Origin: Ignavibacteria bacterium
Lineage (GTDB): Bacteria > Bacteroidota > Ignavibacteria > Tepidaquicellales > Tepidaquicellaceae
Assembly (NCBI GenBank): GCA_016929695.1
Contig: JAFGII010000051.1
Coordinates: 1 to 64,000 of the forward strand
Direction: 5' to 3'
DNA length: 64,000 nt
Made by a program: the position numbers and the translations under genes. The notes below the pieces were generated by a model. It did not search any database, was not told where the DNA came from, and worked only from the letters and a program-made list of their open reading frames with translations. Shown here in pieces: positions 17,464-27,010 of this stretch (positions are counted from its first letter, which is position 1; the number at the start of each line of letters is the position of its first letter).

Positions 17464-18845
17464 ATACTATTTACGCATTTTTTAAATTCATTTCCTCTGT
17501 GTTCAAAATTATCGAACATATCAAAACTTTTAAAAGCAGGCGAAAATAAAATTACATCGCCTGCTTCAGCACGAATAAATGATTTTCTTACCGCATCCAC
17601 CATTTCATCGCAAACTACTACTTCCTTAAACTCTGAAAAATATTTTTTAATATCATCTTTTGTCTGACCTATTGATATTATTAATTTAACTTTCTCTTTA
17701 ACAAACTCTTCAATAAGCGAAAAATTATTAACTCCTTTTTTTCCTCCTAAAATAAGAATTATTCTACCGGCAAAACTCTCCAACGCAACATAAGTAGATT
17801 CGAAATTCGTTGCCTTTGAATCGTTATAAAATTCGACTCCGCCAATATTCCTTACAAATTCAATTCTGTGTTCTACTCCTGTAAATTCTTTCAATGTCTT
17901 TCCGACTATTCCTGTCTCAATTCCCAGACTTTTTGCGGATAAAACCGCTGCCATCGAATTATATACGTTATGTCTGCCCCTTATTTTGATTTCGTTTATA
18001 TTCAATATTGTTTCCGAGATATTTTTATTCTTATTAAAAAATATTAAATCACCTTCTTTTACATAACATCCTGCGGGGAAATTCCTTAATATCGTTTCAC
18101 CGTCAAACCCGAAACAATTAACTGTTCCATTCAACTTCTTGCTTTTTAATTTCTCTCTTAGATATCCATCATCGTAATTATAAATGAAATAATCCTCTCC
18201 AGATTTTTGATTCTGGTTTATTTTCAGTTTTGCATTGAAGTAATTTTCCACCGAACCATGCCAGTCAATATGGTCGGGAGTAAGGTTTAAAATTACCGAT
18301 ACATCAGGTTTAAATTCTTCTGTGTCATATAGCTGAAAACTGCTTGTTTCAAGAACAACGAATGAGTTTTTCTTCAGCGATTTAACAACCTCTGAAAACG
18401 CAAGTCCTAAATTACCACATACTTTCACATCAAAGCCACAATTTCTGATAATTTCCCCCGTGAGAACCGTGGTAGTTGTTTTTCCGTTTGTACCCGTGAT
18501 TGCTATAACCGGACAGGGGCAAAACCAGAAAGCCACTTCAATTTCAGAAAATATTTTTATTCCTTTAATTTCCGCTTTTTTAATAATATCAGAATGAGGA
18601 GGAATACCCGGACTTTTTATTAATATATCACAATCGAAAATTTTATCTGAATGTATTCCAGTCTCAAATTCTATATTTAATTTATTTAAATCCTCTTTCA
18701 ATAAATACAATAGCTTATCTTCGGGCGATGAGTCACTGAGAAAAACTTCAGCACCTTTTCCTGCTAAAAGTTTTGCCGCACCCAGACCGCTCCTGCCTGC
18801 ACCTAAAACCGTATATTTATATTTAATCGCTTCCGCTACTTTCAT
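17460..18845 (-). CDS. murD: UDP-N-acetylmuramoyl-L-alanine--D-glutamate ligase MurD
   Basis: MurD adds D-Glu to UDP-MurNAc-L-Ala. The 461-residue protein has an N-terminal Rossmann-like motif (VLGAGRSGLGAAKLL), the ATP site AITGTNGKTTTTVL (about residue 115), NLTPDHIDWHGS and the C-terminal NDSKATNFES and ILGGKKG motifs. Length and motif order match the family. It lies 2 bp after mraY and overlaps ftsW by 4 bp. Confidence 0.97.
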   Translation of the reverse strand: MKVAEAIKYKYTVLGAGRSGLGAAKLLAGKGAEVFLSDSSPEDKLLYLLKEDLNKLNIEFETGIHSDKIFDCDILIKSPGIPPHSDIIKKAEIKGIKIFSEIEVAFWFCPCPVIAITGTNGKTTTTVLTGEIIRNCGFDVKVCGNLGLAFSEVVKSLKKNSFVVLETSSFQLYDTEEFKPDVSVILNLTPDHIDWHGSVENYFNAKLKINQNQKSGEDYFIYNYDDGYLREKLKSKKLNGTVNCFGFDGETILRNFPAGCYVKEGDLIFFNKNKNISETILNINEIKIRGRHNVYNSMAAVLSAKSLGIETGIVGKTLKEFTGVEHRIEFVRNIGGVEFYNDSKATNFESTYVALESFAGRIILILGGKKGVNNFSLIEEFVKEKVKLIISIGQTKDDIKKYFSEFKEVVVCDEMVDAVRKSFIRAEAGDVILFSPAFKSFDMFDNFEHRGNEFKKCVNSI

Positions 18846-18847
18846 TC

Positions 18848-19957
18848 TTACCTGATTTTAAATGTTGCCAGTGTCATTATTGCACAAAGAATTGCTATAA
18901 TGTAAAATCTCATTACTATTTTCGGTTCGGGTATCCCTTTCATTTCGAAATGATGATGAATGGGAGCCATAAGAAATACTCTCTTACCTTCGCCGTATTT
19001 TTTTCTTGTATATTTAAAATAATATCTCTGAATCAATACAGAGATAGTCTCCGCAAAAAAAACACCTCCAAGCAACGGTAAAAGAAATTCTTTTTTTACC
19101 AGAATACTCAGCGTAGCAACAATCCCTCCGAGTGCAAGCGAGCCCGTATCACCCATAAAAATCTGGGCAGGATAAGAATTATACCAGAGAAATCCCAAAG
19201 CCGCACCGAGTAACGCCGTGCAATATACAATCAATTCACCATTGCCTTTTAAGTAAATAATATTAAGATATTTTGCAGTTTCAATATTTCCCGATACATA
19301 AGCCATAATACCAAGTGTGAATACCACGATACCGACCGTTCCAGTCGCCAGACCATCCAGTCCATCAGTCAAATTAACAGCATTCGATGTACCAGTAATT
19401 ATAAAAATGACTATCGGAATATAAAAAACCGAAAAATCAAACTGATAATTTTTCAGAAACGGAATTGTTGTAATTGAATTAATCCCATCAAAGTATGGGG
19501 AAGTATAAATAATTAACCCGACAACCAGACCCGTAAGAATTTGTCCTAGAAGTTTATATTTTGCAACAAGACCATTTTTGTATTTTTTTACAGTTTTTAG
19601 ATAATCATCAATAAAACCGACAGTACCGAGAGTAATCGTTACGAAGAGAATAAGAAGGACATAAATATTTGAAAGGTCGCCCCACAGTAAAACCGCCAGC
19701 AAAATCGAACAGAGAATAATCAATCCACCCATAGTCGGGGTTCCTGCTTTTGACCAGTGAAACTTCGGACCATCCTCCTTCTTTGCTTCTCCTATTTGCT
19801 TTTTCTTTAAAATACTCACTATCCGGGGACCTATGAAGAAAGCGAAAAGCAATGCCGTTATCGCCGCCAAAGAAGCTCTGAATGTCAGATATTTGAACAC
19901 ATCAAAGCCCGGAGGTGAATATTTTGCGTTAATCAATTCTGCTAAATAGTATAACAC
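18848..19957 (-). CDS. mraY: Phospho-N-acetylmuramoyl-pentapeptide-transferase MraY
   Basis: MraY transfers phospho-MurNAc-pentapeptide to undecaprenyl phosphate, forming lipid I. The 369-residue polytopic protein (about ten TM helices) carries GTPTMGGL, the Asp-rich FIDDYLK, NAVNLTDGLDGLA, FMGDTGSLALGG and the HHH loop MAPIHHHFEMKG, all characteristic of MraY. It lies between murF and murD with gaps of only 2-3 bp. Confidence 0.98.
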   Translation of the reverse strand: MLYYLAELINAKYSPPGFDVFKYLTFRASLAAITALLFAFFIGPRIVSILKKKQIGEAKKEDGPKFHWSKAGTPTMGGLIILCSILLAVLLWGDLSNIYVLLILFVTITLGTVGFIDDYLKTVKKYKNGLVAKYKLLGQILTGLVVGLIIYTSPYFDGINSITTIPFLKNYQFDFSVFYIPIVIFIITGTSNAVNLTDGLDGLATGTVGIVVFTLGIMAYVSGNIETAKYLNIIYLKGNGELIVYCTALLGAALGFLWYNSYPAQIFMGDTGSLALGGIVATLSILVKKEFLLPLLGGVFFAETISVLIQRYYFKYTRKKYGEGKRVFLMAPIHHHFEMKGIPEPKIVMRFYIIAILCAIMTLATFKIR

Positions 19958-19960
19958 TAC

Positions 19961-21361
19961 CTATAGTTTAATGTTAATTAAATTATCTACAATTTTTTCC
20001 ATTTTCATTCCGCGTGACCCTTTTACATAAACCACATCGCCTTCCTTTACTATACTTCTTAAAAAGGAAGTCATATCATTCTGACTATCGAAATGAAAAT
20101 TATTTTTTATTTCTCCCGCCGAAAGAAATGTATAATATGAATTTTTCCCATAGGTATATAAATTTTCAAAATTCATTTCCCGAATTATTTTCCCAACTGC
20201 TTTATGCTCCTTAATACCTGCCTTTCCCATTTCAAGCATATCTGCAAGCACAATATGTTTTTTATTTCTGCTTTTGTATTTCTTAACCGTCTCCAGACCT
20301 AATTTAACGGAGTCAGGATTGCTGTTATATGTATCATTGATAATAAGTAAGCCGTTTTTCCTTATAATCTCCATCCTGTTTGAACTTAACAGTCTATATT
20401 CTGCTATCCTCCTCCTGATTTGAGGACCAGTTAATCCGAAATACAAAGCCACTGCAACAGCTGATAAACCGTTATAAAGAGAATGCAGACCAAAAACCGG
20501 TATTTTTACACTGAATTTTTTCGAGTTAAAAGTAATTTCTATTTCAGGCTGAAAATTTTTATCAAATTTGATAAATCTGCCTTTTACATCCGTCTTATAA
20601 TTATATGAATATTTAAATACTCTCCTTCTGTCTTTATCCCTGAAATAAGATTTAATATATATATCATCGTAGTTTGCAAAACAGATGTTTCCTCTTGAAT
20701 CACCAAGTAAATAATCATACAGGGCAAATTCTTCTTTTGCAACACCGTTCAGAGTTTTGAAAAATTCAAGATGTTCCCTACCAATATTAGTTACCAGTCC
20801 GAAGTTAGGTTCAGATATTCCGCACAGATATTTCATTTCATTGAAATGATTACTCCCTGTTTCCAGAACGCATATTTCATGATTTTTATTTAACTTAAGC
20901 AGTGTCAGAGGCAATCCGATATGATTGTTATAATTACCTTCAGAGACCAGCGTGTTAAATTTATCGTTTAAAACCCAGCCGGTTAAATCCTTTGTTGTGG
21001 TTTTTCCGTTACTGCCACCGATACAGATAACCGGAACATTGAAATTGTTTCTGTGAATCCGAGCGAGTTCACCAAGACTTTTTACAGAATCTTCAATCAC
21101 AAAAAATATATTTCTTCTGAATTTATATTTATTTTTTTTGTACCATTTCCGGTTTACCAAGGCACCTTTTACTTTCTTTTTAAATACCTGACCGAGATAA
21201 TTATGACCATCAGTATTTTCGCCTTTTATTGCTATGAATAATTCTCCAGACTTAATCTTTCTTGAATCTATTGAACAACCTGAGAAAGATTTAATCTGTT
21301 TATTTTCCGGATTAATAAACTGACAATTTTTTAAACTTAATATTTCATCAAGTTTTATCAA
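19961..21361 (-). CDS. murF: UDP-N-acetylmuramoyl-tripeptide--D-alanyl-D-alanine ligase MurF
   Basis: MurF adds the D-Ala-D-Ala dipeptide to the stem. The 466-residue protein shows an N-terminal substrate domain (SGCSIDSRKIKSGELFIAIKG), the P-loop CIGGSNGKTTTKD (about residue 116), NIGREHLEFF and the C-terminal INDTYNSNPDSVK and VLADMLEMG motifs diagnostic for MurF. It overlaps murE by 4 bp. The missing ddl must lie elsewhere to supply D-Ala-D-Ala. Confidence 0.97.
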   Translation of the reverse strand: MIKLDEILSLKNCQFINPENKQIKSFSGCSIDSRKIKSGELFIAIKGENTDGHNYLGQVFKKKVKGALVNRKWYKKNKYKFRRNIFFVIEDSVKSLGELARIHRNNFNVPVICIGGSNGKTTTKDLTGWVLNDKFNTLVSEGNYNNHIGLPLTLLKLNKNHEICVLETGSNHFNEMKYLCGISEPNFGLVTNIGREHLEFFKTLNGVAKEEFALYDYLLGDSRGNICFANYDDIYIKSYFRDKDRRRVFKYSYNYKTDVKGRFIKFDKNFQPEIEITFNSKKFSVKIPVFGLHSLYNGLSAVAVALYFGLTGPQIRRRIAEYRLLSSNRMEIIRKNGLLIINDTYNSNPDSVKLGLETVKKYKSRNKKHIVLADMLEMGKAGIKEHKAVGKIIREMNFENLYTYGKNSYYTFLSAGEIKNNFHFDSQNDMTSFLRSIVKEGDVVYVKGSRGMKMEKIVDNLINIKL

Positions 21362-22875
21362 GTATTTTGTTTTAAGTTTTTATATTTATCCACAATTTCC
21401 CTGTCGTTAAAATGATATTTCACTCCTTTTATTTCCTGATATGTCTCGTGTCCTTTACCGCAAATTAAAATAATATCTCCCTTACCTGAAATTTCTATCC
21501 CCTTTTTAATTGCTTTTTCCCTGTTTTCTTCCACTTCATAATTTTTGAACTTACTATCAATACCTGCCAGTATTTCACTGATAATATCCATTGGCTCTTC
21601 GAATCTCGGATTATCGGATGTTACAACTGCATAATCAGAATATTCGGCTGCATATTTTCCCATCACAGGTCTTTTTGTTCGGTCTTTATTGCCTCCACAT
21701 CCGAATATTGTTATTACTTTCGATTTACTGCCGTCAGTTTTTATTATTTCCTTTGCTGCAAGTATAGCATTCTTCAATGAATCGGAAGTATGCGAGTAAT
21801 CAATTACAGCGTATGCTTCGTTCGATAATTTTATCGTATTAAATCTTCCGTTTACTCCTTTAAATGTATTCAGGGACTCAATTGATTTCGTAATATCAAA
21901 CCCAAGTTCATTGATACAGCTTAATGCCGCCGTAATATTATAAATATTAAACCTCCCGGCAAGATTAGATTTTATATTATAACTTACATTTTCATTTATT
22001 AAGTCAAATTCTGTTCCGTTTAATGATAGTCTTTCATTTACCACCCTGTAATCACAATCCTTACCAATTGAATAAAATATTTTCCTTGATTTGGTATCTT
22101 CGAGAATTCTTATACCATATTCATCATCACAATTTGATACAGCGACCGCATTTCCACCTAAATTATTGAAAAGTATTTTTTTCGCATAAAGATAGTTCTC
22201 CATATTTTTATGGATGTCAAGATGTTCACTCGTCAGATTAGTAAAAACACCGCAAATAAATTCAATTCCATGGACACGGTCAAGTTCAAGTGCTATCGAA
22301 GATGTTTCCATCACACAGTATTCAAGACCTGAAGCGACCATTTCAGACATTAACATCTGGATTTCAATAGAATCCGGAGTTGTCAGTTCAGCACTTCTGC
22401 TTGTAATACCTGTATAGTAATCTATTGTTCCGATTAAACCGCACTTGATTCCGTTGGCTTCGAGAAAATGTTTTATTAAATAAGTTAATGTCGTCTTTCC
22501 GTTTGTACCTGTTATTGCAACGCATTTTAATTTTTTTGCCGGGAATCCAAAAAAAGCCGCAGATATTTCTGCCATCAATTTCCTAATGTTTTTTGCTTTA
22601 ATGAGCCAAATATTCTGATTTTTACATATATCTTTGTAAATACTACATTTATCTGAATCTGAAATAACTGCTTTAGCACCTTTGTTAATCGAATCAGGAA
22701 TATATCTGCTGCCGTCTTCTTTTAATCCCGTAACCGAGAAAAATATACTGTTATCTGAAATATTTTTTGAGTTGTAGGATAAAGATTCTATTTCAAAATC
22801 CCTGCCTTTAACAATTATTTCCAAACTGTATACATTATTAATATTCCGATTATTTATAATATCGGTAAAATTCAT
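21358..22875 (-). CDS. murE: UDP-MurNAc-tripeptide synthetase MurE (meso-DAP type)
   Basis: MurE adds the third stem residue. The 505-residue protein has the ATP site AITGTNGKTTLTYL (about residue 120), NLTSEHLDIH and the C-terminal motif SDNPRFEEP. DNPR is the established signature of meso-diaminopimelate-adding MurE, as opposed to the lysine type, so the peptidoglycan is predicted to be DAP-type. It lies 1 bp after ftsI and overlaps murF by 4 bp. Confidence 0.97.
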   Translation of the reverse strand: MNFTDIINNRNINNVYSLEIIVKGRDFEIESLSYNSKNISDNSIFFSVTGLKEDGSRYIPDSINKGAKAVISDSDKCSIYKDICKNQNIWLIKAKNIRKLMAEISAAFFGFPAKKLKCVAITGTNGKTTLTYLIKHFLEANGIKCGLIGTIDYYTGITSRSAELTTPDSIEIQMLMSEMVASGLEYCVMETSSIALELDRVHGIEFICGVFTNLTSEHLDIHKNMENYLYAKKILFNNLGGNAVAVSNCDDEYGIRILEDTKSRKIFYSIGKDCDYRVVNERLSLNGTEFDLINENVSYNIKSNLAGRFNIYNITAALSCINELGFDITKSIESLNTFKGVNGRFNTIKLSNEAYAVIDYSHTSDSLKNAILAAKEIIKTDGSKSKVITIFGCGGNKDRTKRPVMGKYAAEYSDYAVVTSDNPRFEEPMDIISEILAGIDSKFKNYEVEENREKAIKKGIEISGKGDIILICGKGHETYQEIKGVKYHFNDREIVDKYKNLKQNT

Positions 22876-22876
22876 A

Positions 22877-25018
22877 TCACGATTTTTTTCCTTTGCAAAA
22901 AAGTTTTATTTTCCGTGTTTGCCTAAGTTCAGTACCCGGCTCCGGAATCTGAGATTGAACTCTGCCGCTACCAGAGATTTCAACGGAATATCCTTCTGAA
23001 GTAAGTTTCCCTATTGCCTTCCTTATGCTTAAACCTGTTACATCGGGAACTTTTAATAATACATTCTTTTCATTCCGGTTAATTTCCCTGATTTTTACAG
23101 AGACATATCTGATATCACCTTCCTTTTTTCTTTTACTATATTCTGCTACAATATATTTTTTCTGAGGTATTTTATTTTTATCCGAAAATCCGTCAATTTC
23201 AAAATGAATGTTTCTTTCTTCAAGAATATTAACTGCATTATATAAATCCATTCCTTTTATATCGGGGATTTCATTGTTTAAATTAGTAACATTTAAGATA
23301 TCTTCAGAGTGTTTATAATAACCTTCATTAAACAAATCATTAGAATTTATCCTGTCAATTCCGACATAATCAATAAGTCTTTTTGAAATTCTTCTGAAAA
23401 TAGGTGCAGCAACCAATCCTCCGAAGAATTTCTCATCTTTAATTTCATCAAGAAATACTGCCACCAGAACAGTAGGATTTTCAGCAGGATAAAATCCTAT
23501 AAAAGATGAATTATGGATATGCGATATATATCCGTCTCCGGTATTGAATTGAGTGGTACCGGTTTTCCCAGCCACAGTAATGTATTCTAAAGCTGCTTCC
23601 GTTCCTGTCCCCATATTATTTACAACTCCTTCCAATAAATCCGTAACGATTTTTGATGTTTTTTTAGAAATTACCTGTCTTACAGGTACCGGATAGTTTT
23701 CATTTATTCTCTCACCTGAGGAGGAGATAAGTCTTTTTATTATAATCGGTTTCATCATTATTCCGCTATTTGCTATGCATTGATATACCATTGCCATTTG
23801 TAGAAGATTTACGGATACTTCGTATCCTATTGCCATAAACTGCAAAGTTCCTTTCCCAAATTGCTGAGGATGCTTAAGTGTACCCTTTACTTCACCGTCG
23901 AGTTCTAAACCGGTATAACTACCTATACCAAAATTTCTTGCATATCTGAACAATTCATTTTTACCGAGCATCTCAGATAATTTTGCAACGCCAATATTGC
24001 TTGATTTTTCTATTACTTTGCGAAAAGACATTGAAGAACTGCCGTATTCATCTTTCAAAACTCTTCCGTTGAATTCATATAATCCGTTTTCCGTGTTGAT
24101 TTCAGAATTGACACCCGCAAGATTTTTATCAAGTACCCCTGAAGCAGTAATTACTTTAAAAGTTGAACCCGGATCAAACTGGTCTGTTATTACCCTGTTC
24201 TTCATTCCAACAGTATCAGAAGATTTTATATTATTCGGGTCATAGGTTGGGTACGAGGACATAGCAAGTATCTCACCGGTTTTTACGGAAACAATCAATG
24301 CTTTCCCTGACTTCGATTTACTTTGAAAAATTCCTTTTTCGAGTTCTTCTTCTAAAATTCTCTGAAGATTAATGTCTATTGAAAGAACAATATTACTGCC
24401 CGGTTCCGGGAACTGATTTCTGAATCCCTGAAAAGGACGTCTATTCCCATTTCCGTCTTTCTGCATAATCATCATACCACATTTCCCCGCTAAATCTCTT
24501 TCGTATGTATATTCGACGCCCGTTTTACCTTTGTCGTTTTTTGTAAATCCTATTATTTGCGATGCAAGTTTCCCGTAAGGATAATACCTAAATGCGGATT
24601 TGGTTATAATAACACCATCCGAATTAATTTCATCAAGCAGGGTTGTATTTTCAAGATATATATTGTTTTCGAGCGGTACTTCATAATCCGTATCCATTTC
24701 CAATATTCTCAAATATTTTTCTTTGTTACTGTTTAATGCAGAGGCAAGCAAGAATGCAACGCTATCGGCATTTTTTATCCTTTTTGGTATCACCTTAACA
24801 GATACATTAAAATGATTTATCGCAAGAGGTTTCATATTCCTGTCGAATATTATTCCCCTTAAAGGTTTTGAATACTCTCTGTCCTGTGTCTGCTTTTTTG
24901 CTACTGATTCCCATTTATCGTGTTCAAACAACTGTATTTTAATCAAATTTGCTATTGTTATTGAAAATCCCGCAATTAAAACGAGTGAAATAATTAATAT
25001 TTTTTTATTTGTACTCAA
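22877..25018 (-). CDS. ftsI: Division transpeptidase FtsI (class B PBP) with two PASTA domains
   Basis: This class B penicillin-binding protein cross-links septal peptidoglycan. The 713-residue protein has an N-terminal TM helix (about 5-26) and a dimerisation/pedestal domain. The transpeptidase domain carries the three active-site motifs: STFK (in DPGSTFKVI), SSN (EKSSNIG) and KTGT (AGKTGTTQFN). About residues 580-645 and 650-712 form two PASTA repeats (IPDIKGMDLYNAV; VPDVTGLSIRKAI), as in SpoVD and PBP2x-like enzymes and unlike the enterobacterial FtsI. PASTA modules are thought to bind glycan or muropeptide. It overlaps the ftsL-like gene by 4 bp. Confidence 0.95.
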   Translation of the reverse strand: MSTNKKILIISLVLIAGFSITIANLIKIQLFEHDKWESVAKKQTQDREYSKPLRGIIFDRNMKPLAINHFNVSVKVIPKRIKNADSVAFLLASALNSNKEKYLRILEMDTDYEVPLENNIYLENTTLLDEINSDGVIITKSAFRYYPYGKLASQIIGFTKNDKGKTGVEYTYERDLAGKCGMMIMQKDGNGNRRPFQGFRNQFPEPGSNIVLSIDINLQRILEEELEKGIFQSKSKSGKALIVSVKTGEILAMSSYPTYDPNNIKSSDTVGMKNRVITDQFDPGSTFKVITASGVLDKNLAGVNSEINTENGLYEFNGRVLKDEYGSSSMSFRKVIEKSSNIGVAKLSEMLGKNELFRYARNFGIGSYTGLELDGEVKGTLKHPQQFGKGTLQFMAIGYEVSVNLLQMAMVYQCIANSGIMMKPIIIKRLISSSGERINENYPVPVRQVISKKTSKIVTDLLEGVVNNMGTGTEAALEYITVAGKTGTTQFNTGDGYISHIHNSSFIGFYPAENPTVLVAVFLDEIKDEKFFGGLVAAPIFRRISKRLIDYVGIDRINSNDLFNEGYYKHSEDILNVTNLNNEIPDIKGMDLYNAVNILEERNIHFEIDGFSDKNKIPQKKYIVAEYSKRKKEGDIRYVSVKIREINRNEKNVLLKVPDVTGLSIRKAIGKLTSEGYSVEISGSGRVQSQIPEPGTELRQTRKIKLFCKGKKS

Positions 25019-25362
25019 TTTTCCTTATTTCCCATTTTGTTTTCTTCCACTGGAATTGTTATATCCCTTTTATCAATTGCAGAATCATTTTTTATCATAT
25101 TGAATTTTTCTGCAGCTATTCTGCTAATTCTTTCATAGGAAGACAATTTCTCGATTTCCACTTTATAATGCATATTATCCTGATTAATAGATAAAAGTTT
25201 TTCTTTCAGTTCTTTATTTTTCTTTATTAATTTATCAACTTCAATTGTATTATTTATATAAAAACCTACAGTAACTGCCAGAATTAAAAAAGAAATCAAA
25301 TAATAGAATACGGATGCTTTTCTTGATATTTTCCCGGATTTTTTGCTGTATTCACTGTTCAT
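25015..25362 (-). CDS. ftsL: FtsL-like divisome protein
   Basis: The 115-residue product has a short basic cytoplasmic N terminus, one TM helix (about residues 19-38, YYLISFLILAVTVGFYI) and a charged heptad-like stretch (about 40-80) consistent with the coiled coil of FtsL, which pairs with FtsB and activates FtsWI. FtsL conservation is low, so the assignment rests on topology, size and its invariant position between rsmH and ftsI. It overlaps ftsI by 4 bp. Confidence 0.8.
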   Translation of the reverse strand: MNSEYSKKSGKISRKASVFYYLISFLILAVTVGFYINNTIEVDKLIKKNKELKEKLLSINQDNMHYKVEIEKLSSYERISRIAAEKFNMIKNDSAIDKRDITIPVEENKMGNKEN

Positions 25363-25363
25363 T

Positions 25364-26260
25364 TTAAAATTTTTCCGCTGCTCTTAATTTTGCACTTCTT
25401 GAACGGCGGTTTTCTTTTACTTCTTTGTATTCAGGAATAACCGGTTTCTTTGTTAATTTTTTAAAAATACCTCCATTATTTCTGAAAAAATTTTTCACTA
25501 TCCTGTCTTCAAGCGAATGATATGATATTATCACGATTCTTCCGCCGCTTACCAGATACTTTCCAGACAGTGAAAGTGCAATTTTTAAATTCTCCAGTTC
25601 ATTATTAACCGTTATTCTTAATGCCTGAAAAATTTTAGCATAAAAATCGTTTGCCTCTTTTTTTCTCAAACTGTATTCGGTATTTATTACTTTTACCAAA
25701 TCTGCTGTCGTTTTTATTTTTTCTTTTCTTCTTTGCTTAATTATTGCTCCAACTAATCTTTTTGCGTTTGGTATATCACCGTTTTCATAAAAAATTTTTT
25801 GCAATTCGTACGGTTTATAATAATTTATTATATCAGAAGCTTTTTCTCCTTCTCTCCTGTCCGCACGCATATCAAGTTCACTATCTTTCATAAAGCTGAA
25901 ACCGGGTTCATTTTCGATTTGATATGAAGATAAGCCCAAATCCATCAATATTCCGGTGACACTGCTAATTCGAACAGAGTTTAAAATTTTATCCAGTTCA
26001 CTGAAATTACCCTGTACTATCTCGAAATTGTTATTCAATATTTTTAATTTGTCCTCAGTGTGTTTTATTGCTTTATCATCCTTGTCTATACAAATCAACT
26101 TTCCGCTTTTTCCTATCCGCTCCAATATTAATTCCGAATGTCCACCACCTCCTGAGGTACAGTCAACTATTGTGTGCTTTTCTATTCCGGGATTAATCAG
26201 GTATTCGACCGTTTTATGTAAAAGAACTGGTACATGAAAATAATTTGTTGCTTCATTCAT
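25364..26260 (-). CDS. rsmH: 16S rRNA (cytosine1402-N4)-methyltransferase RsmH
   Basis: RsmH (formerly MraW) methylates N4 of C1402 in 16S rRNA using S-adenosylmethionine. The 298-residue protein begins with HVPVLLHKTVEYL and has the SAM motif DCTSGGGGHSELIL, MDLGLSSYQ (with FSFMKDSELDMRAD) and the C-terminal ISYHSLEDRIVKNFF and NRRSRSAKLRAAEK motifs typical of the family. It is second in the dcw operon and overlaps mraZ by 4 bp. Confidence 0.97.
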   Translation of the reverse strand: MNEATNYFHVPVLLHKTVEYLINPGIEKHTIVDCTSGGGGHSELILERIGKSGKLICIDKDDKAIKHTEDKLKILNNNFEIVQGNFSELDKILNSVRISSVTGILMDLGLSSYQIENEPGFSFMKDSELDMRADRREGEKASDIINYYKPYELQKIFYENGDIPNAKRLVGAIIKQRRKEKIKTTADLVKVINTEYSLRKKEANDFYAKIFQALRITVNNELENLKIALSLSGKYLVSGGRIVIISYHSLEDRIVKNFFRNNGGIFKKLTKKPVIPEYKEVKENRRSRSAKLRAAEKF

Positions 26261-26706
26261 AGTTTATCCAACTCTTCAGATAACTGCTGCGCCAAATCTT
26301 CATAGGTCAGTTCCTGTCTCTTGTTGTAACTTTCCTTGAAATCAGGGTTCCATATCTCAAGTTTATTCAACAATCCTATTATCAGTACTTCATCTTTAAG
26401 ACCTGAATATTTTACAAGCTGAGGCGGAATTAAAATTCTGTTCTGAGAATCCAATTCGCATTCATTAACATATAACATTGCTTCCCGCATAAAATACCTT
26501 TTCTTCGGGTCAAATGTATTAAGTTTTGATAACTTCAACTCAAATTTTTCCCATTCATCGTAGGTATGAACATTTATGCACCCGTCTAAACCCCTCGATA
26601 AAATAAGTTTGTTGTTAGCTTCTTGCCTTATATATTTACGAAACTTCGACGGGAATATTATCCTCGATTTCTTGTCTAATGAACATATCGCGTGACCGTA
26701 AAACAT
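26257..26706 (-). CDS. mraZ: Transcriptional regulator MraZ
   Basis: MraZ is a ring-forming DNA-binding protein with two SpoVT/AbrB-like swapped-hairpin domains that autoregulates the dcw operon. The 149-residue product shows both repeats: DKKSRIIFPSKFR near residue 12 and DSQNRILIPPQLV near residue 91. DGCINVHTYDEWEKF lies between them. It is the first gene of the operon; three putative MraZ boxes and a promoter lie 60-120 bp upstream. Confidence 0.97.
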   Translation of the reverse strand: MFYGHAICSLDKKSRIIFPSKFRKYIRQEANNKLILSRGLDGCINVHTYDEWEKFELKLSKLNTFDPKKRYFMREAMLYVNECELDSQNRILIPPQLVKYSGLKDEVLIIGLLNKLEIWNPDFKESYNKRQELTYEDLAQQLSEELDKL

Positions 26707-26764
26707 TTTTAATTGCTTAATTTATTTAATTATGGGATAATACCAGTCAAAGCAAACATTATCA

Positions 26765-26790
26765 TCCACTTCACTCCACTTTCCTCCACT
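26765..26790 (-). promoter_or_regulatory. MraZ operator: three AGTGGA boxes at 10-bp spacing
   Basis: On the minus strand AGTGGA occurs three times at exactly 10-bp intervals (plus-strand TCCACT at 26765-26770, 26775-26780 and 26785-26790). Known MraZ proteins bind direct repeats with a GTGG/TGGG core at about one helical turn. The boxes begin about 8 bp after the -7 element and end about 60 bp before the mraZ start, so binding would cover the transcription start region. Binding is inferred from pattern and position. Confidence 0.8.
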
Positions 26791-26797
26791 TTTCATA

Positions 26798-26828
26798 CAA
26801 ATATAAGAAAATTAAATTTAAAGTCAAA
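26798..26828 (-). promoter_or_regulatory. Bacteroidota-type promoter of the mraZ/dcw operon
   Basis: Read on the minus strand, TTTG (plus 26825-26828) is followed after 19 bp by TATATTTG (plus 26798-26805). This matches the Bacteroidota primary-sigma pattern TTTG (-33) and TAnnTTTG (-7). The -33 element also reads TTGAC in the sigma-70 style. The predicted start site is near 26791, next to the MraZ boxes. Confidence 0.8.
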
Positions 26829-27010
26829 CTATTTATTTTTTGCAGTTTTTTTAAAAGAATTTACCCCATTGAGACTATAAAAAGAATTACATCTTTGTCA
26901 GAACACTGTGAAATAATTTTTGAACATCCACTAAGAACAAATACTCAAAATAAATAAACATGGATATTAAAAACCGATATATCAGGATTAACATTACAGA
27001 AACTTAAATA

